In this document: in pieces, positions 52,648 through 63,882 of the stretch | Numbering within the stretch: position 1 is the first letter of the stretch | How the letters are laid out: every line of letters begins with the position of its first letter | Assembly (NCBI RefSeq): GCF_019740355.2 | Contig: NZ_CP091819.1 | Coordinates: 4,301,763 to 4,365,762 of the forward strand | Reading direction: 5' to 3' | Source: Paracrocinitomix mangrovi | Lineage (GTDB): Bacteria > Bacteroidota > Bacteroidia > Flavobacteriales_D > Crocinitomicaceae | DNA length: 64,000 nucleotides | Program-made: the position numbers and the translations under genes | The notes under the pieces: generated by a model | Told to the model about the DNA's origin: nothing | What the model saw: the letters and a program-made list of their open reading frames with translations, nothing else | Databases searched by the model: none

Positions 52648-52730
52648 TTTTTGTGATTTAATTAGTTGGTAATTTAATTTTTAGAGCATATAAGTTACAC
52701 TAAATAAATCACTTATGAAAATAAAGTAGC

Positions 52731-53459
52731 TTATTTGTTACGTACAAAAATAAGCTTGGTTTTTCCACTCCCTTTCCCCTGATCGCGTAAGTCAATTTCA
52801 AATTGTTTTAAGGATTTAAACAAGGGGGTTAGTTTTTCAAAACCAAAATTTCTTGGGTCAAAATTGGGTTGTTTTTTAATTATTATCGAACCTACATCAC
52901 CCAAAAACGCCCAACCATCTTCATCTGCACAATCCTGAACAGAGTTTTTAAGTAAGCGAATCACATTTGGTGTAATGGTGGATAATGCTTTTGAATTTGC
53001 ATTTTGATTATTTGTATTGTCAGATTTCTGTAGAATTTCCAGATAAATAAACTTATCACAAGCAACAATAAACGGATCAGGAGTTTTCTTTTCTCCTATA
53101 CCATATACTACTTTACCGGATTCTCTAATTCTGGTAGCCAGTTTGGTAAAGTCACTATCAGAGGATACAATGCAAAATCCATCCACCTGATTGGTGTATA
53201 AAATATCCATGGCATCAATGATCATGGCTGAATCCGTTGCGTTTTTGCCAATTGTGTAACTGTATTGCTGTATGGGATTTATTGCATGTTCCAATAGTGC
53301 ATCTTTCCATTTTTTAAGTCTTGGATTGGTCCAGTCACCATAAATTCTTTTGATAGTAGGTGTACCATATTTGGTGATTTCCTCCATCATTTCTGAAACA
53401 TATTTAACCGGTATATTGTCGCCGTCAATTAAAACAGCTAGCTTTATTTCTTTATTCAT
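52731..53459 (-). CDS. NYN-domain nuclease-like protein with C-terminal LOTUS/OST-HTH domain
   Basis: Residues ~5-145 are a NYN (PIN-like, LabA/DUF88) domain: LAVLIDGDNIPVKYVS with Asp12 and Asp14, ATDSAMIIDAMDILY (Asp76, Asp82), and FCIVSSDSDFTKL (Asp101, Asp103), the acidic residues that bind metal in PIN-type nucleases. Residues ~165-235 look like a LOTUS/OST-HTH RNA-binding domain (VIRLLKNSVQDCADEDGWAFLGDVGSIIIKKQPNF). Together they suggest an RNA-processing enzyme. No toxin-antitoxin partner is adjacent, so I do not call it a toxin. Confidence 0.88.
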   Translation of the reverse strand: MNKEIKLAVLIDGDNIPVKYVSEMMEEITKYGTPTIKRIYGDWTNPRLKKWKDALLEHAINPIQQYSYTIGKNATDSAMIIDAMDILYTNQVDGFCIVSSDSDFTKLATRIRESGKVVYGIGEKKTPDPFIVACDKFIYLEILQKSDNTNNQNANSKALSTITPNVIRLLKNSVQDCADEDGWAFLGDVGSIIIKKQPNFDPRNFGFEKLTPLFKSLKQFEIDLRDQGKGSGKTKLIFVRNK

Positions 53460-53502
53460 ATATCTTTAAATATAAGCATTATAAAAGGTTTTGCAGGTAG
53501 AT

Positions 53503-54150
53503 ATGATTGAACATAAGCAAGATAATAGTCACATTTATAAACTGTGGATGAGCTTAAACAAAAGTGCGCTAAAGCAGGTTGATCATAGCTTGTTGGATAA
53601 ATTTTGGAATGAGATTAAGGAGAATTACGATTCTACAACAAGATTTTATCACAATCTAACGCATTTATCTGAAATGTTCAGGTATGCTTTTGAATTTCAA
53701 TCAGCATTCAAAGATTTTGAAGTGGTTTTGTACAGTATTTTTTATCATGACATTGTTTATGATGCAGCTAGCAAAGACAATGAAGAAAAAAGCGCAGAAA
53801 TAGCCAAAGAAAGATTACAGAAACTTGGATTTGAAATAGATAGAGTAGAAGAGGTGTTCAATCAAATAATCGCCACCAAATTCCATGAATTATCTACCGA
53901 CAATGATACAAATCTCCTATTGGACATTGATATGTCTATTTTAGGTTCGGATTGGAAAAACTATGAAGCCTATGCTTTGAATGTTCGCAAAGAGTATGGT
54001 ATTTATCCTGATAACATCTATAATCCCGGAAGAAAAAAGGTACTCCAACATTTTTTGGATATGGATGCCATATTTAAAACAACAGCATTCAATAATAAGC
54101 TAGAGTCAAAAGCCAGAGAAAATATTGCTAGAGAAATAGACTGGTATTAG
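53503..54150 (+). CDS. HD-superfamily metal-dependent phosphohydrolase-like protein
   Basis: The start is ATG 53503 (MIEHKQDNSHIYKLW); a TTG at 53491 is less likely. The 215 residues match the predicted HD phosphohydrolase group (COG4339-like): RFYHNLTHLSEMFRYA near residue 50 and the HD motif FYHDIVYDAASKDNEEKSAEIA, then KFHELSTDNDTNLLLDIDMSILGSDW. These give the H...HD...D metal ligands. The substrate is unknown; nucleotide or signalling-nucleotide hydrolysis is the usual guess. Convergent with the FKBP gene (1-bp gap). Confidence 0.88.
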   Translation: MIEHKQDNSHIYKLWMSLNKSALKQVDHSLLDKFWNEIKENYDSTTRFYHNLTHLSEMFRYAFEFQSAFKDFEVVLYSIFYHDIVYDAASKDNEEKSAEIAKERLQKLGFEIDRVEEVFNQIIATKFHELSTDNDTNLLLDIDMSILGSDWKNYEAYALNVRKEYGIYPDNIYNPGRKKVLQHFLDMDAIFKTTAFNNKLESKARENIAREIDWY

Positions 54151-54151
54151 T

Positions 54152-55033
54152 TTATTCAATGGTAGATACTCTTACGTCGTATACAATATCCGTATTGGCA
54201 GGCACGTGATCAATTAATCCTTTTTTGCCGTAAGCAACTTTAGCCGGTATTTCAATAAATGCACTTTCACCTGCTTTCATTACAGACATTCCAATGTGTA
54301 ATCCTTCCACAACATTATCGTTTTCAAATTTGAAACTGAAAGGAGTAGCATTTTGGTATGAATTGTCATACATTCCCGGATCTTTACCTTTTCTGAAGGC
54401 AAAATAATCAAATGTTATTTTCTGCTCCTTTTTAGGTATAGCACCATCAATGACTTTTTTGTATTTGTATACTTTAACACCATCCTCTAATACAATTGGT
54501 TCAACTTTTTCTACTATTTCAATGTCCACTATGATATCCGCTTTAGGCGGAACGATAGTTTTGTATCCATCTTCGCCGTAAGCTAAAGCAGCCGGAATCA
54601 TAATACGTCCTATGTCACCCTCGCTCATCTCTACTAATCCTTGTTCCCAACCTGGCAGCATAACACCAATGTTAGATTTTAAAGGTACCGGTTCTCCCAA
54701 TTCAGAGTTTGAATCAAATTGTTCGCCTGCTGCAACACGCGCTTTATAATTAACAAGAACAACATCATTCAGATCAATAGGTCTTTCAGTTTTTTTAATT
54801 TCCCATTCAATACGCAATCCATCTTCTCTTTGAAAAACCATTTCATTAGCTACTCCATTAATTGAGTCAGCCTTGAGCATACTGCTTTGTTGTTCATCAG
54901 AATTGTCAGTTGAATCAACTTCATTGACTGTTATTTGATCATTATCATGGTTATTTTCATCCTCATCTACACCTTCAAGTGTACAAGCGACGAATGTTAT
55001 AAGCGAAAAGAAATAAATCAATTTATTGCGCAT
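54152..55033 (-). CDS. Lipoprotein FKBP-type peptidyl-prolyl isomerase with two domains
   Basis: Lipoprotein signal (VACTLEGVDEDE, Cys17), followed by an acidic linker. Two FKBP-like domains follow: ~90-175 (VLVNYKARVAAGEQFDSN...GVMLPGWEQGLVEMSEGDIGRIMIPAALAYG) and ~190-290 (KITFDYFAFRKG...NVVEGLHIGMSVMKAGESAFIEIPAKVAYGKKG). The second copy is diverged. It probably folds exported proteins at the envelope. It follows the shorter FKBP lipoprotein by 1 bp and nrnA upstream of that, all one unit. Confidence 0.92.
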   Translation of the reverse strand: MRNKLIYFFSLITFVACTLEGVDEDENNHDNDQITVNEVDSTDNSDEQQSSMLKADSINGVANEMVFQREDGLRIEWEIKKTERPIDLNDVVLVNYKARVAAGEQFDSNSELGEPVPLKSNIGVMLPGWEQGLVEMSEGDIGRIMIPAALAYGEDGYKTIVPPKADIIVDIEIVEKVEPIVLEDGVKVYKYKKVIDGAIPKKEQKITFDYFAFRKGKDPGMYDNSYQNATPFSFKFENDNVVEGLHIGMSVMKAGESAFIEIPAKVAYGKKGLIDHVPANTDIVYDVRVSTIE

Positions 55034-55034
55034 A

Positions 55035-55574
55035 CTATTTTTGGTCTTTTTTTTGAATTTCTACTAAAGTAATGTCATATATAGTAGGCATTAAAGGAGG
55101 GATTTTGTCTTTGTCCCCAATTAAACCATGAGCCATATGTGATGGTAAAATAAATTTAGCCTTGTCACCTGTACACATGAATTTGATTCCTTCATGCAAA
55201 CCGTATTCGAGATCTGTTTTTTCAACAACAAAACTCTCGGCTCCTTTCTCTTCAGATGAATAGCAAAAAGTTCCGTCTAATAAGGTGATTTCAAAATCAA
55301 CCGTTACAAAGTCTCCGGCTCTTGCTGTATCGTTGTTTTCAGATTTATAATAAACAAAGTATCTCAATCCTGTTCCGGTCTCTTTTGCTTTCCAGTCAGG
55401 GCGGTGAGACAAAAAGTCTTCAATTTCTTGATTTTCTTCTCCGGCAAAGGTGTTGTGCATATTAATTGATTCATCTTGCGTCCAATCACCGGTATTAACT
55501 GGTGTTTGAACTTCTGGCTCACTTTTGCAGCTCAATAAAAAAATAGAGATTATGAATACAAAGGTTCTAATCAT
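55035..55574 (-). CDS. GldI-like FKBP peptidyl-prolyl isomerase lipoprotein
   Basis: The start is ATG 55574 (MIRTFVFIISIFLLSC), with Cys16 as lipidation site; ATG 55595 is an alternative. The mature part (DWTQDESINMHNTFAGEENQEIEDFLSHRPDWKAKETGTGLRYFVYYK) precedes an FKBP domain (AGDFVTVDFEITLLDGTFCYSS ... GLHEGIKFMCTGDKAKFILPSHMAHGLIGD). This matches GldI-type lipoproteins, which help fold gliding/T9SS proteins. It overlaps the end of nrnA by 8 bp and precedes another FKBP lipoprotein by 1 bp. Confidence 0.87.
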   Translation of the reverse strand: MIRTFVFIISIFLLSCKSEPEVQTPVNTGDWTQDESINMHNTFAGEENQEIEDFLSHRPDWKAKETGTGLRYFVYYKSENNDTARAGDFVTVDFEITLLDGTFCYSSEEKGAESFVVEKTDLEYGLHEGIKFMCTGDKAKFILPSHMAHGLIGDKDKIPPLMPTIYDITLVEIQKKDQK

Positions 55575-56601
55575 CAAAGCAGGCTTTATTTTCATCAACG
55601 AATCTAGGTAGAATCGTTACAAATTTGTCAATCGCATCTTCTATTTTACCGACAAATTTTCCACCGGATGCGTTTAAATGTCCTCCACCATTGAAGTGAT
55701 TTTTTGCCATTTCACTCACAGGTACAGCTCCTTTTGATCTGAAGCTTATCTTGACAATGCCATCATCTTCTTTAAAGAATACGGCCATTTTAACACCTTC
55801 TATCCCTAAAGCTTGATTGACTAGTCCTTCTGTGTCACCTTTCGTTGCATTAAATGATTCCAGCTCTTTTGCTCCTAATGATATATGAGCGGCTTTATAT
55901 TCAGGTAGAATAACAAGTTTATTTAACATGGCATAACTCACCAACCTGATTCTATCTAAAGAATTATTGTCAAAAATGTGTTCATGAACTTCCCAATGTC
56001 TTACACCTGCCTCCATTAATCTAGCCGCGATTAAGTGCGTTTTTGGAAGAGTAGAAGAGAACCTAAAAGATCCTGTATCTGTTACTATCCCTGCATATAA
56101 AGGTGTGCCTATCAAAGGGTCCACAATATTTTCATCTCCAGACGCAGCAATAATCTCATATATAAGTTGAGAGGTAGAGCAAGAAGTGATATCAGAGAAC
56201 ATTAAATCACAAAAATTTTCATCAGGGTCTCTATGATGATCTACCATTACTTTTTTAGCAGTGGCATCATTCATTAATTTTTCCATCTGTCCAATTCGTG
56301 AAGATGAATTGTAATCTAAACAAAAGATTAAATCTGCATTTGCAAAAATCTCAGTTACCTTTTCTTTGTGATCATCAAGATTGTAGATTTCATCATGACC
56401 AATTAACCAATGTAAAAAATCCGGAGCAACGTCAGGATGACAAATGTTTACATTGTATCCTTTTACTTTCAAATAATGATAAAGTCCTAAAGAGCTACCT
56501 ACGCTATCTCCATCAGGACTTTTGTGAGCTGTAATTAGGATGTTAGCAGATTGATTTAGTAAGTCCTTGAGCGATTGTATTTTATTGCTGTCTATACCCA
56601 T
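55567..56601 (-). CDS. nrnA: DHH-family oligoribonuclease/PAP phosphatase NrnA
   Basis: Degrades short oligoribonucleotides (nanoRNA) and 3'-phosphoadenosine 5'-phosphate using two metal ions; cytoplasmic. The DHH domain starts with ITAHKSPDGDSVGSSLGLY (first Asp pair), followed by DYNSSSRIG and MVDHHRDPDENF (DHH motif). The DHHA1 substrate domain ends GGGHLNASGGKF. Length 344 is standard. It overlaps the GldI-like gene by 8 bp, an arrangement familiar from Flavobacteria that places RNA turnover beside envelope protein folding. Confidence 0.93.
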   Translation of the reverse strand: MGIDSNKIQSLKDLLNQSANILITAHKSPDGDSVGSSLGLYHYLKVKGYNVNICHPDVAPDFLHWLIGHDEIYNLDDHKEKVTEIFANADLIFCLDYNSSSRIGQMEKLMNDATAKKVMVDHHRDPDENFCDLMFSDITSCSTSQLIYEIIAASGDENIVDPLIGTPLYAGIVTDTGSFRFSSTLPKTHLIAARLMEAGVRHWEVHEHIFDNNSLDRIRLVSYAMLNKLVILPEYKAAHISLGAKELESFNATKGDTEGLVNQALGIEGVKMAVFFKEDDGIVKISFRSKGAVPVSEMAKNHFNGGGHLNASGGKFVGKIEDAIDKFVTILPRFVDENKACFDD

Positions 56602-56609
56602 ATTGTACT

Positions 56610-56640
56610 AAAAAACCCTGACCTCAAAGAGTGCCAGGGC
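56610..56640 (-). terminator. Rho-independent terminator
   Basis: On the minus strand CCCTG / CAGGG pairs around a 14-nt loop region and is followed by TTTTTT, downstream of the exported protein gene ending at 56662. Confidence 0.65.
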
Positions 56641-56661
56641 TTAATATTTTTTGGTTATTAA

Positions 56662-57192
56662 TTAGAAACCAAACTTTTCAACTTTTTTATGCTCTAGTAA
56701 AACTCCAACACAAACGTTGTCTGTTTTAGCTAATTTTTTATCAGAACTTTCACCTGAAGCAGGAATATTTACATCTAAGTAAAATTTCTCTGTTTTTTCA
56801 ACTGTGAAAATTAAATACTGAGCTAGGTTGTCATCATTGTTTTTGTACAAAGATTCTCTTTGTCTCTTGATGTTCGTATTACCATACTCATCTTTTACTC
56901 TAACAACCGCGTCATGCGCTAATTCAAATCTGATTTTATCTCCACCTTCTTCAATATCAGTACAAACAGAGATTCTATAATCGAATCCTTTGTAAGCGAT
57001 AAAGCTCATTTTATAAACTTCACCTTTCTTAAAGTTGGCGCTTTGAGATTGGTTATTTAAGTTCCAAAACTCTTTTTGTTGGTCTTCATCTAGGACATTT
57101 GTACAGAAAAAGTGTGTTTTTTTACATTGTGCTAACGCCTGAATAGCTACCAGACTGATTAATGCTGTCCCAATAATTAATGCTCTTTTCAT
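56662..57192 (-). CDS. Exported protein, unknown function
   Basis: Signal peptide at ~1-21 (AIQALAQ). Four Cys are present in the mature domain: CKKTHFFCTN, DYRISVCTD and TDNVCVGV. The rest is beta-rich (EVYKMSFIAYKGFDYRISVCTDIEEGGDKIRFEL ... QYLIFTVEKTEKFYLDVNIPA). No family recognised. It is 3 bp after the acidic lipoprotein gene and co-transcribed with it. Confidence 0.75.
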   Translation of the reverse strand: MKRALIIGTALISLVAIQALAQCKKTHFFCTNVLDEDQQKEFWNLNNQSQSANFKKGEVYKMSFIAYKGFDYRISVCTDIEEGGDKIRFELAHDAVVRVKDEYGNTNIKRQRESLYKNNDDNLAQYLIFTVEKTEKFYLDVNIPASGESSDKKLAKTDNVCVGVLLEHKKVEKFGF

Positions 57193-57195
57193 AGT

Positions 57196-58086
57196 TTAAT
57201 TAATAATGTTCTCTCTCAATTCAGTTACTTTCGCTGTTATATCTTTTAATGCTTGCTCATTCATTGTATAAGCACCACCTCCAGAAATAACTAACTTACC
57301 ATCATTATTATCAACGTTCGTACCAGACTCTTCAAATCCCATGCTAGCCTCGAATACATCCTGTAATGATATAAGGTCATTTACCATATTACTTACACCT
57401 TCATCATCACCATAAGTTGATACAAACTCCATTAAATTTTCAAGTACCAATTTCTGATCACCAATCTTTTCAATAATTGGATCATTTTCTTTGTATCCGT
57501 CTACCAAGTTACAGATGATATACAAACTCTCAATGTATCCACCTCCCATGATAAGTGATAATTCAGCACCTTTGCCATTTTCTTCTAAATACAAATAGCT
57601 ATCGTAATAAGTCTCATTTGAAATAGCGAAAAGCGTATCAGTATCACCTTCGTTATTTTCAATACGATCCATTAACTCTTCATCAAAAGCACCTTCGATA
57701 CCTAGTTCTTCACCCATTTCTTCAATAAGCTTCATGTATCTTAGGAACTCAGTTCCTACACCAAAACAAGACATATAAGCTAAATCCGCAGAATAAACAC
57801 CAAATGCAAGTGCTTTTTCGCTTGTTTCAACATAATTGTCTTTGTTATCTAGTGAATTGACTAATCCAACTTTTTCTTCCCCTCCTTGAAGTTTAATGAT
57901 TTCAAACAGTTCGTTAGGAGTAGGAACAGCATACTCAACCTCAAGTTGATTATCTGTATCAACAGTAGCGTTAGTGTCAATGTCTATTTCATTGATCAAT
58001 TCATCCCCTTCGTTGCCGCCACAGCTGCCTAAAAATAAGGTGGCACTCAATGCCAAAATTCCTATCTTAAATTTTTTATTTTTCAT
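57196..58086 (-). CDS. Acidic helical lipoprotein, unknown function
   Basis: The start is ATG 58086 (MKNKKFKIGILALSATLFLGSCGGNEGD), with Cys22; a TTG at 58113 would only add sequence overlapping the -7 box. The ~275 mature residues are acidic and mostly helical (GVYSADLAYMSCFGVGTEFLRYMKLIEEMGEELGIEGAFDEELMDRIE ... YYDSYLYLEENGKGAELSLIMGGGYIESLYIICNLVDGY). Family not recognised; it pairs with the following exported-protein gene after 3 bp. Confidence 0.76.
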   Translation of the reverse strand: MKNKKFKIGILALSATLFLGSCGGNEGDELINEIDIDTNATVDTDNQLEVEYAVPTPNELFEIIKLQGGEEKVGLVNSLDNKDNYVETSEKALAFGVYSADLAYMSCFGVGTEFLRYMKLIEEMGEELGIEGAFDEELMDRIENNEGDTDTLFAISNETYYDSYLYLEENGKGAELSLIMGGGYIESLYIICNLVDGYKENDPIIEKIGDQKLVLENLMEFVSTYGDDEGVSNMVNDLISLQDVFEASMGFEESGTNVDNNDGKLVISGGGAYTMNEQALKDITAKVTELRENIIN

Positions 58087-58110
58087 TAATTTTCGGTTAG
58101 TCGAGTCAAG

Positions 58111-58118
58111 CAAATATA
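58111..58118 (-). promoter_or_regulatory. Candidate -7 box (TATATTTG)
   Basis: Exact TAnnTTTG match on the minus strand, 24 bp upstream of the lipoprotein ATG at 58086, within the gap to dapA. Confidence 0.35.
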
Positions 58119-58127
58119 GTATTTTAT

Positions 58128-59033
58128 TTAGTTCTGATACGGGAACTTAGAATAAATGTTTCTTGTAAGTTCTTGAATGTGATTTTTTAACTTATCACTC
58201 ACGTTTACAAGCGGTAGTCTTAAATGCGACTCAATAATATTTAATTCTGCTAATGCTTCTTTAATTCCGCCGGGATTTCCTTCTTGAAATAGAGGCGAAA
58301 TAATAGGTAGAACACCATAGTGATACTTGCGTGCTTTTTCCATGTCATTTTTCATAGCAGCATTTACCATTTGAGAGAATTGATTAGGAAAAGCATTTCC
58401 AACTACTGAAATAACCCCATCACCGCCTGCTGCTAATATTGGTAAAGTAATTGCGTCATCTCCTGAAATGACTAAGAAATTATCAGGCTTATTTTGGATA
58501 ATATCCATGATTTGTTCCATGTTTCCTGATGCCTCTTTTACAGCAATCATATTGCTAAAATCTTTGGCTAATCGCAAAGTTGTTTCTGCTGTTATATTAG
58601 AAGCTGTTCTGCCCGGAACGTTATAAATGATTACTGGAAGTGTTGTAGCTCCAGCTATACTCTTATAATGGGCATATATTCCTTCTTGAGTTGGTTTATT
58701 GTAGTAAGGTGAAGCAGATAAAATTCCATCTACCTTAGTTAGATTAAATGATAACAAATCATTTACAACGGCAGCCGTATTATTTCCACCAATTCCAAAC
58801 ACAACAGGAACGCGTGCATTATTCACTTTGCACACTGTATCTAATACCTGTTGCTTTTCTTCTTTAGATAAAACCGGTGATTCACCTGTAGTTCCTTGTA
58901 CTACCAAATAATCTACACCTCCTTTGATCATGAATTCTGTTAGTTTTTCTAAGCCTTCAAAATCTACATCTCCATTTTCTTTGAAAGGAGTTACCATGGC
59001 TACTCCTAAACCTTTAAACTTGCTAATTTGCAT
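58128..59033 (-). CDS. dapA: 4-hydroxy-tetrahydrodipicolinate synthase
   Basis: First committed enzyme of lysine/diaminopimelate biosynthesis, condensing pyruvate and aspartate semialdehyde. It is a TIM-barrel aldolase with VVQGTTGESPVLSKEEK near residue 45, the tyrosine site YNVPGRTASNI, and the Schiff-base lysine in IAVKEASGN. Length 301 is standard. It overlaps the upstream unknown gene by 11 bp and lies at the end of the terC-ligA-unknown-dapA unit; its pathway partner dapF is at 16 kb. Confidence 0.96.
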   Translation of the reverse strand: MQISKFKGLGVAMVTPFKENGDVDFEGLEKLTEFMIKGGVDYLVVQGTTGESPVLSKEEKQQVLDTVCKVNNARVPVVFGIGGNNTAAVVNDLLSFNLTKVDGILSASPYYNKPTQEGIYAHYKSIAGATTLPVIIYNVPGRTASNITAETTLRLAKDFSNMIAVKEASGNMEQIMDIIQNKPDNFLVISGDDAITLPILAAGGDGVISVVGNAFPNQFSQMVNAAMKNDMEKARKYHYGVLPIISPLFQEGNPGGIKEALAELNIIESHLRLPLVNVSDKLKNHIQELTRNIYSKFPYQN

Positions 59034-59523
59034 TGATCGTAAAAATTTTTAGTTGATCATATATTTTCTCTATCTGTTGGATTTTAGATCCCTCTAATTG
59101 AATCAATAAATCATACATTGAAGATTTTTCAGTGTACATCTGTCCAACCTTAAGTGTAGCATTGATTCTTGAGACAAAATAATCCAGCAAACCCTCTTCA
59201 GCCGACAAATCTACTAGTAAATCTATCTGCATAGATTCAAGATTTTTTAATTTATCATTTTTTAACACTCCTGTTAAATTAAAATCAGATTTGTTAACTG
59301 TGTAATAGAATCCCTTAGAGTTATCTTCTTTAATATCTCTTGTGAATAAGTGATAAACACTAGCCGAAGGAAATAATTCTTCTACTTTTCTTTTAAGTGT
59401 GTTATCTTCTTTTTCAGTAACAATCAATACCGACTTAATTTTGTCAGGTTCCATCAAAACAACATGTCTGCTGACCGGTGAATTCATCTTCTTTTTTAAG
59501 AAGTTGTTTCTGATCTGATTCAT
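59023..59523 (-). CDS. Uncharacterised protein between ligA and dapA (DUF6913-like)
   Basis: 166 residues, cytoplasmic. The pattern SVLIVTEKEDNTLKRKVEELFPSASVYHLFTRDIKEDN ... NKSDFNLTGVLKNDKLKNLESMQIDLLVDLSAEEGLLDYFVSRINATLKVGQMY resembles a group of Bacteroidota proteins I associate with DUF6913, but I am not certain. It starts 1 bp after ligA and its last 11 bp overlap the dapA start, so it is translationally coupled to dapA. Confidence 0.78.
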   Translation of the reverse strand: MNQIRNNFLKKKMNSPVSRHVVLMEPDKIKSVLIVTEKEDNTLKRKVEELFPSASVYHLFTRDIKEDNSKGFYYTVNKSDFNLTGVLKNDKLKNLESMQIDLLVDLSAEEGLLDYFVSRINATLKVGQMYTEKSSMYDLLIQLEGSKIQQIEKIYDQLKIFTINAN

Positions 59524-59524
59524 A

Positions 59525-62388
<2,864 letters not shown>

Positions 62389-62393
62389 AAGGT

Positions 62394-62401
62394 CAAATGT
62401 A
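62394..62401 (-). promoter_or_regulatory. Candidate -7 box of leaderless terC-ligA transcript (TACATTTG)
   Basis: Exact TAnnTTTG match on the minus strand ending 5 nt before the ATG at 62388, implying transcription starts at or near the start codon. -33 element unclear. Confidence 0.4.
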
Positions 62402-62476
62402 TAGATTGTTTTTCGCTAAAGTAGCTAGTTTTTTTATTCGACCCGGACACAGTTATTAAAAGTAATTAACGATTAA

Positions 62477-63148
62477 TTAAACAGCTTTTATAGCTCTGGT
62501 CATTTCTCTTTTTCCGGGAGGTCCCGGGATGCTTTCTACTTCGAACCCTAATTCTTTTAAGTTCCTTTTAAATTGTCCTTGCGCGCAATAAGTAACTAAA
62601 ACTCCGTCCTTTTTCATAGAGTTATAAATGATTGTTAATACAGGTATTTCCCATAATTCGCTTTGAACTTTTGGGCCAAACGCATCATAATAGATAAGGT
62701 CAAAAAAATCATTCTCTAGTTGGATGTCCTGTATTTTGGAGATGTATTTTTGAAAGCTGAAATTTCCAAATTTAATCGGCTTTGAATTTGTTTCTGTTTG
62801 GTGTGATGATTTAAAAAAATCGAATTGCTGTTCATTTAAATTGAGCAACTCTTGATAATTTAACTGATCTACCATTTCCCATTTTAAAGGGTATGCTTCT
62901 ATTGTGTGATAATCTACAGTAATTTGGTTTTGTTCAGATACAAGAGCGGTAAGTATTGCGTTTAAACCTGTGCCAAAACCCATTTCAAAAATCTTCAGGT
63001 CTTTTTTATTGGCATGCATTAAACCTTCTTTAATAAAGACGTGTTGAGATTCTGTAATAGCTCCTTTAGTTGAATGATATGTTTCATTCAATTCAGGAAT
63101 TAACAAAGTTTTAGAATTGTCATCAGTTACAATAATTTTGCTCTCCAT
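62477..63148 (-). CDS. mnmD: tRNA 5-methylaminomethyl-2-thiouridine methyltransferase MnmD
   Basis: SAM-dependent enzyme completing the mnm5s2U34 wobble modification; here the MnmC2-type domain alone, without the MnmC1 oxidase half. Signatures are FEMGFGTGLNAIL (SAM site), DLIYYDAFGPKVQSELWE (FDAFSPxKNPELW pattern) and the C-terminal VESIPGPPGKREMTRA. At 223 residues it is the stand-alone length typical of Bacteroidota. Divergent from a small lipoprotein gene with interleaved promoters. Confidence 0.94.
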   Translation of the reverse strand: MESKIIVTDDNSKTLLIPELNETYHSTKGAITESQHVFIKEGLMHANKKDLKIFEMGFGTGLNAILTALVSEQNQITVDYHTIEAYPLKWEMVDQLNYQELLNLNEQQFDFFKSSHQTETNSKPIKFGNFSFQKYISKIQDIQLENDFFDLIYYDAFGPKVQSELWEIPVLTIIYNSMKKDGVLVTYCAQGQFKRNLKELGFEVESIPGPPGKREMTRAIKAV

Positions 63149-63157
63149 TAGTTTTAG

Positions 63158-63185
63158 TATCTTTGGACTTTAAATTACAAAACTA
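63158..63185. promoter_or_regulatory. Interleaved divergent -7 boxes
   Basis: The plus strand has TATCTTTG at 63158-63165 for the lipoprotein at 63185, and the minus strand has TAGTTTTG at 63178-63185 for mnmD. Both are exact TAnnTTTG matches and the two transcripts would start within each other's promoters. Confidence 0.4.
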
Positions 63186-63475
63186 TGATGCGTCCGGCAT
63201 TTATACTAGCAACTTTCTCATTGTTTTTATTTGGATCTTGTGAAAAGTGCAAACGTTGTTCTTATACTTACACAGAAACCGTAATTATTCAAGGGGTAAA
63301 CGGAGAAGAAGAGCAAGTGACTGAAAAAACTGGAGTTTTAGAAGGGCCAGAAGGAGATTTATTCAATGAGGAGTGTATTAAAAAGGACGAAAGTTTTACC
63401 ATTGAGCAGTGGTATCAGGGAAAAGCAGATACTACAATGCTTGATAATTTCGATTTTATCTGTGAGGATGTTTAA
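63185..63475 (+). CDS. Small lipoprotein, unknown function
   Basis: Signal with lipobox LFGSC (Cys19), then EKCKRCSYTYTETVIIQG..., a CxxC pair directly after the lipid Cys and two later Cys (EECIKK; DFICEDV). 96 residues in all, probably a disulfide-stabilised small domain. A second ATG at 63188 is equally possible. Family not recognised. Convergent with the thioesterase gene (4-bp overlap). Confidence 0.75.
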   Translation: MMRPAFILATFSLFLFGSCEKCKRCSYTYTETVIIQGVNGEEEQVTEKTGVLEGPEGDLFNEECIKKDESFTIEQWYQGKADTTMLDNFDFICEDV

Positions 63476-63882
63476 TCCTGATCCAATTCTTTAATTTTCT
63501 TAATGACATCTTCAGGAGCTTGAATGGGCTTCATTGTTTTTGATGAAATAAAAACAAGTTTGGTATAAGCTGTTGTTAATAGTTCATTCTCTTCATTAAA
63601 AATTTGGTATTCAAATTCGATTTTAGCAGAAGGAATTTTTAATAATTTGGTTTGGATAGAGATGAGGTCATCATACTTTGCAGCCTTATGATATTTAACA
63701 TTGAGTTCAAGTACAGGTAACATGATACCACGCTCTTCAAGTGATCTATATGAGACTCCTAAAGCTCTTAAAGTTTCTACCCTTCCTATCTCAAAAAATT
63801 GTGCATAATTTCCATAATAACAGTAACCCATTTGGTCAGTTTCGCTATATCTGATGCGTATTTGTGTTGTATTTAAGAACAT
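63472..63882 (-). CDS. Hotdog-fold acyl-CoA thioesterase (YbgC/4HBT family)
   Basis: Hydrolyses acyl-CoA thioesters, typically of short or aromatic acyl groups. The family opening IRIRYSETDQMGYCYYGNYAQFFEIGRVETLRALG contains the active-site Asp in TDQMGYCYYGNY. The remaining strands (YHKAAKYDDLISIQTKLLKIPSAKIEFEYQIFNEENELLTTAYTKLVFI) complete a hotdog fold. At 136 residues it is standard. The 118 bases after it to the window end contain no gene I can support. Confidence 0.93.
   Translation of the reverse strand: MFLNTTQIRIRYSETDQMGYCYYGNYAQFFEIGRVETLRALGVSYRSLEERGIMLPVLELNVKYHKAAKYDDLISIQTKLLKIPSAKIEFEYQIFNEENELLTTAYTKLVFISSKTMKPIQAPEDVIKKIKELDQD

Noticed and set aside
52731..54150. NYN gene and HD-phosphohydrolase gene as a toxin-antitoxin or signalling defence pair
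   Set aside because: They are divergently transcribed, each has independent family identity, and no antitoxin-like or phage-linked genes lie nearby.
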